Shown here: piece after piece, positions 63,515 through 64,000 of the stretch
Layout: every line of letters begins with the position of its first letter
Position numbering within the stretch: position 1 is the stretch's first letter
Source of the DNA: Lingula anatina
Lineage: Eukaryota > Brachiopoda > Lingulata > Lingulida > Lingulidae
DNA: 64,000 bases
Reading direction: 5' to 3'
NCBI RefSeq assembly: GCF_001039355.2
Contig: NW_019774626.1
Span: 100,550-164,549 of the forward strand
Notes under the pieces: generated by a model
Told to the model about the DNA's origin: nothing
The model's input: only the letters and a program-made list of their open reading frames with translations
Databases searched by the model: none
Made by a program: the position numbers and the translations under genes

Positions 63515-64000
63515 GTAAGTTATAACCCCTACAGTCTAGTAGATATATTCTAATCTGGAGAGTATTTATGAACTTTTACACAGTACCTACACTCATATCC
63601 GTTAACCACTTTCATTTCATTAATTTACTTTCACTCTCAGATTACATGTACATGTAATTCATTTGCAATACTTACCCATTACTGAAATTTCACATCTTTA
63701 CAATCAAACCAGTGAACCTCCAGACTGAACCTTCTGACTGTCAAGACGCATCCTCATAATTCAATTTTTATACATTCAAGCTTTTTCTTTTCTAGTTCTT
63801 TATAAATTTTCTTCCCAATTGGCTTTCTCGATTTTGAAAATGAAATGGAAGTTAATTATTTTTAGTAATTGAGCATTGTTACGGCATGTGTTTCTGCGCA
63901 AACCTGAAACTGTCACAGTCTGTTGGCTTGTTGTTTTTAACCACCCTGATATGCAGTTCACTTTATAAATGCCTGTACTGAGTATGAGACATTTAATTAA

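Overview
The window is animal nuclear DNA: genes are split into many short exons with consensus GT..AG junctions, introns hold microsatellites and miniature transposons, and the proteins are recognisable metazoan families. The repeat types (RTE-like LINE tails, many TIR miniatures) and the astacin and pappalysin gene content suggest a marine lophotrochozoan, most likely a mollusc. That placement is an inference; no lineage-diagnostic gene is present.

Region by region. 1-1.8 kb: a possible 3' terminal exon of a + strand gene, and the first two coding exons of a - strand type II membrane protein, both running off the left edge. 4.85-9.1 kb (+): an 11-exon astacin metalloprotease with a C-terminal PLAT domain. 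12.5-36.4 kb (+): a complete 21-exon pappalysin (PAPP-A-like) gene encoding about 1,621 residues. A four-exon secreted cysteine-rich gene of unknown family lies inside its 4.9-kb intron 9, on the opposite strand. 38.7-42.5 kb (-): a second intact astacin-PLAT gene, the inverted duplicate of the first. 42.6-45.0 kb: a decayed pogo/Tc1-type transposon and a CAG-ended miniature element. 46.35 kb (+): a tentative 46-residue ORF. 46.95-62.84 kb (-): the complete cytosolic leucyl-tRNA synthetase gene, 30 coding exons plus one duplicated exon. 63.33 kb (+): first exon of NUDCD2, head-to-head with the synthetase gene.

Main points. (1) The 64-nt exon carrying the catalytic KMSKS loop of leucyl-tRNA synthetase is duplicated in tandem. 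The second copy encodes KMSKQ, and frame allows only one copy per mRNA. (2) A 310-bp terminal-repeat miniature retrotransposon sits in intron 1 of the same gene. Its 127-bp LTRs each contain a tRNA-like sequence with A and B boxes, its primer-binding site matches the 3' end of tRNA-Leu, and it is flanked by a 4-bp ACTA duplication. (3) A pappalysin gene is bracketed by inverted copies of an astacin-PLAT gene, giving three metzincin proteases in 38 kb. (4) An uncharacterised cysteine-rich secreted gene is nested antisense in the pappalysin gene.

The three proteases are predicted to be secreted. By vertebrate analogy pappalysin cleaves insulin-like-growth-factor binding proteins; any functional link to the flanking astacins or the nested gene is unproven. 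The synthetase and NUDCD2 are housekeeping genes that probably share a bidirectional promoter. All splice models were assembled by eye from junction consensus, reading phase and family similarity; no transcript data or database search was used.
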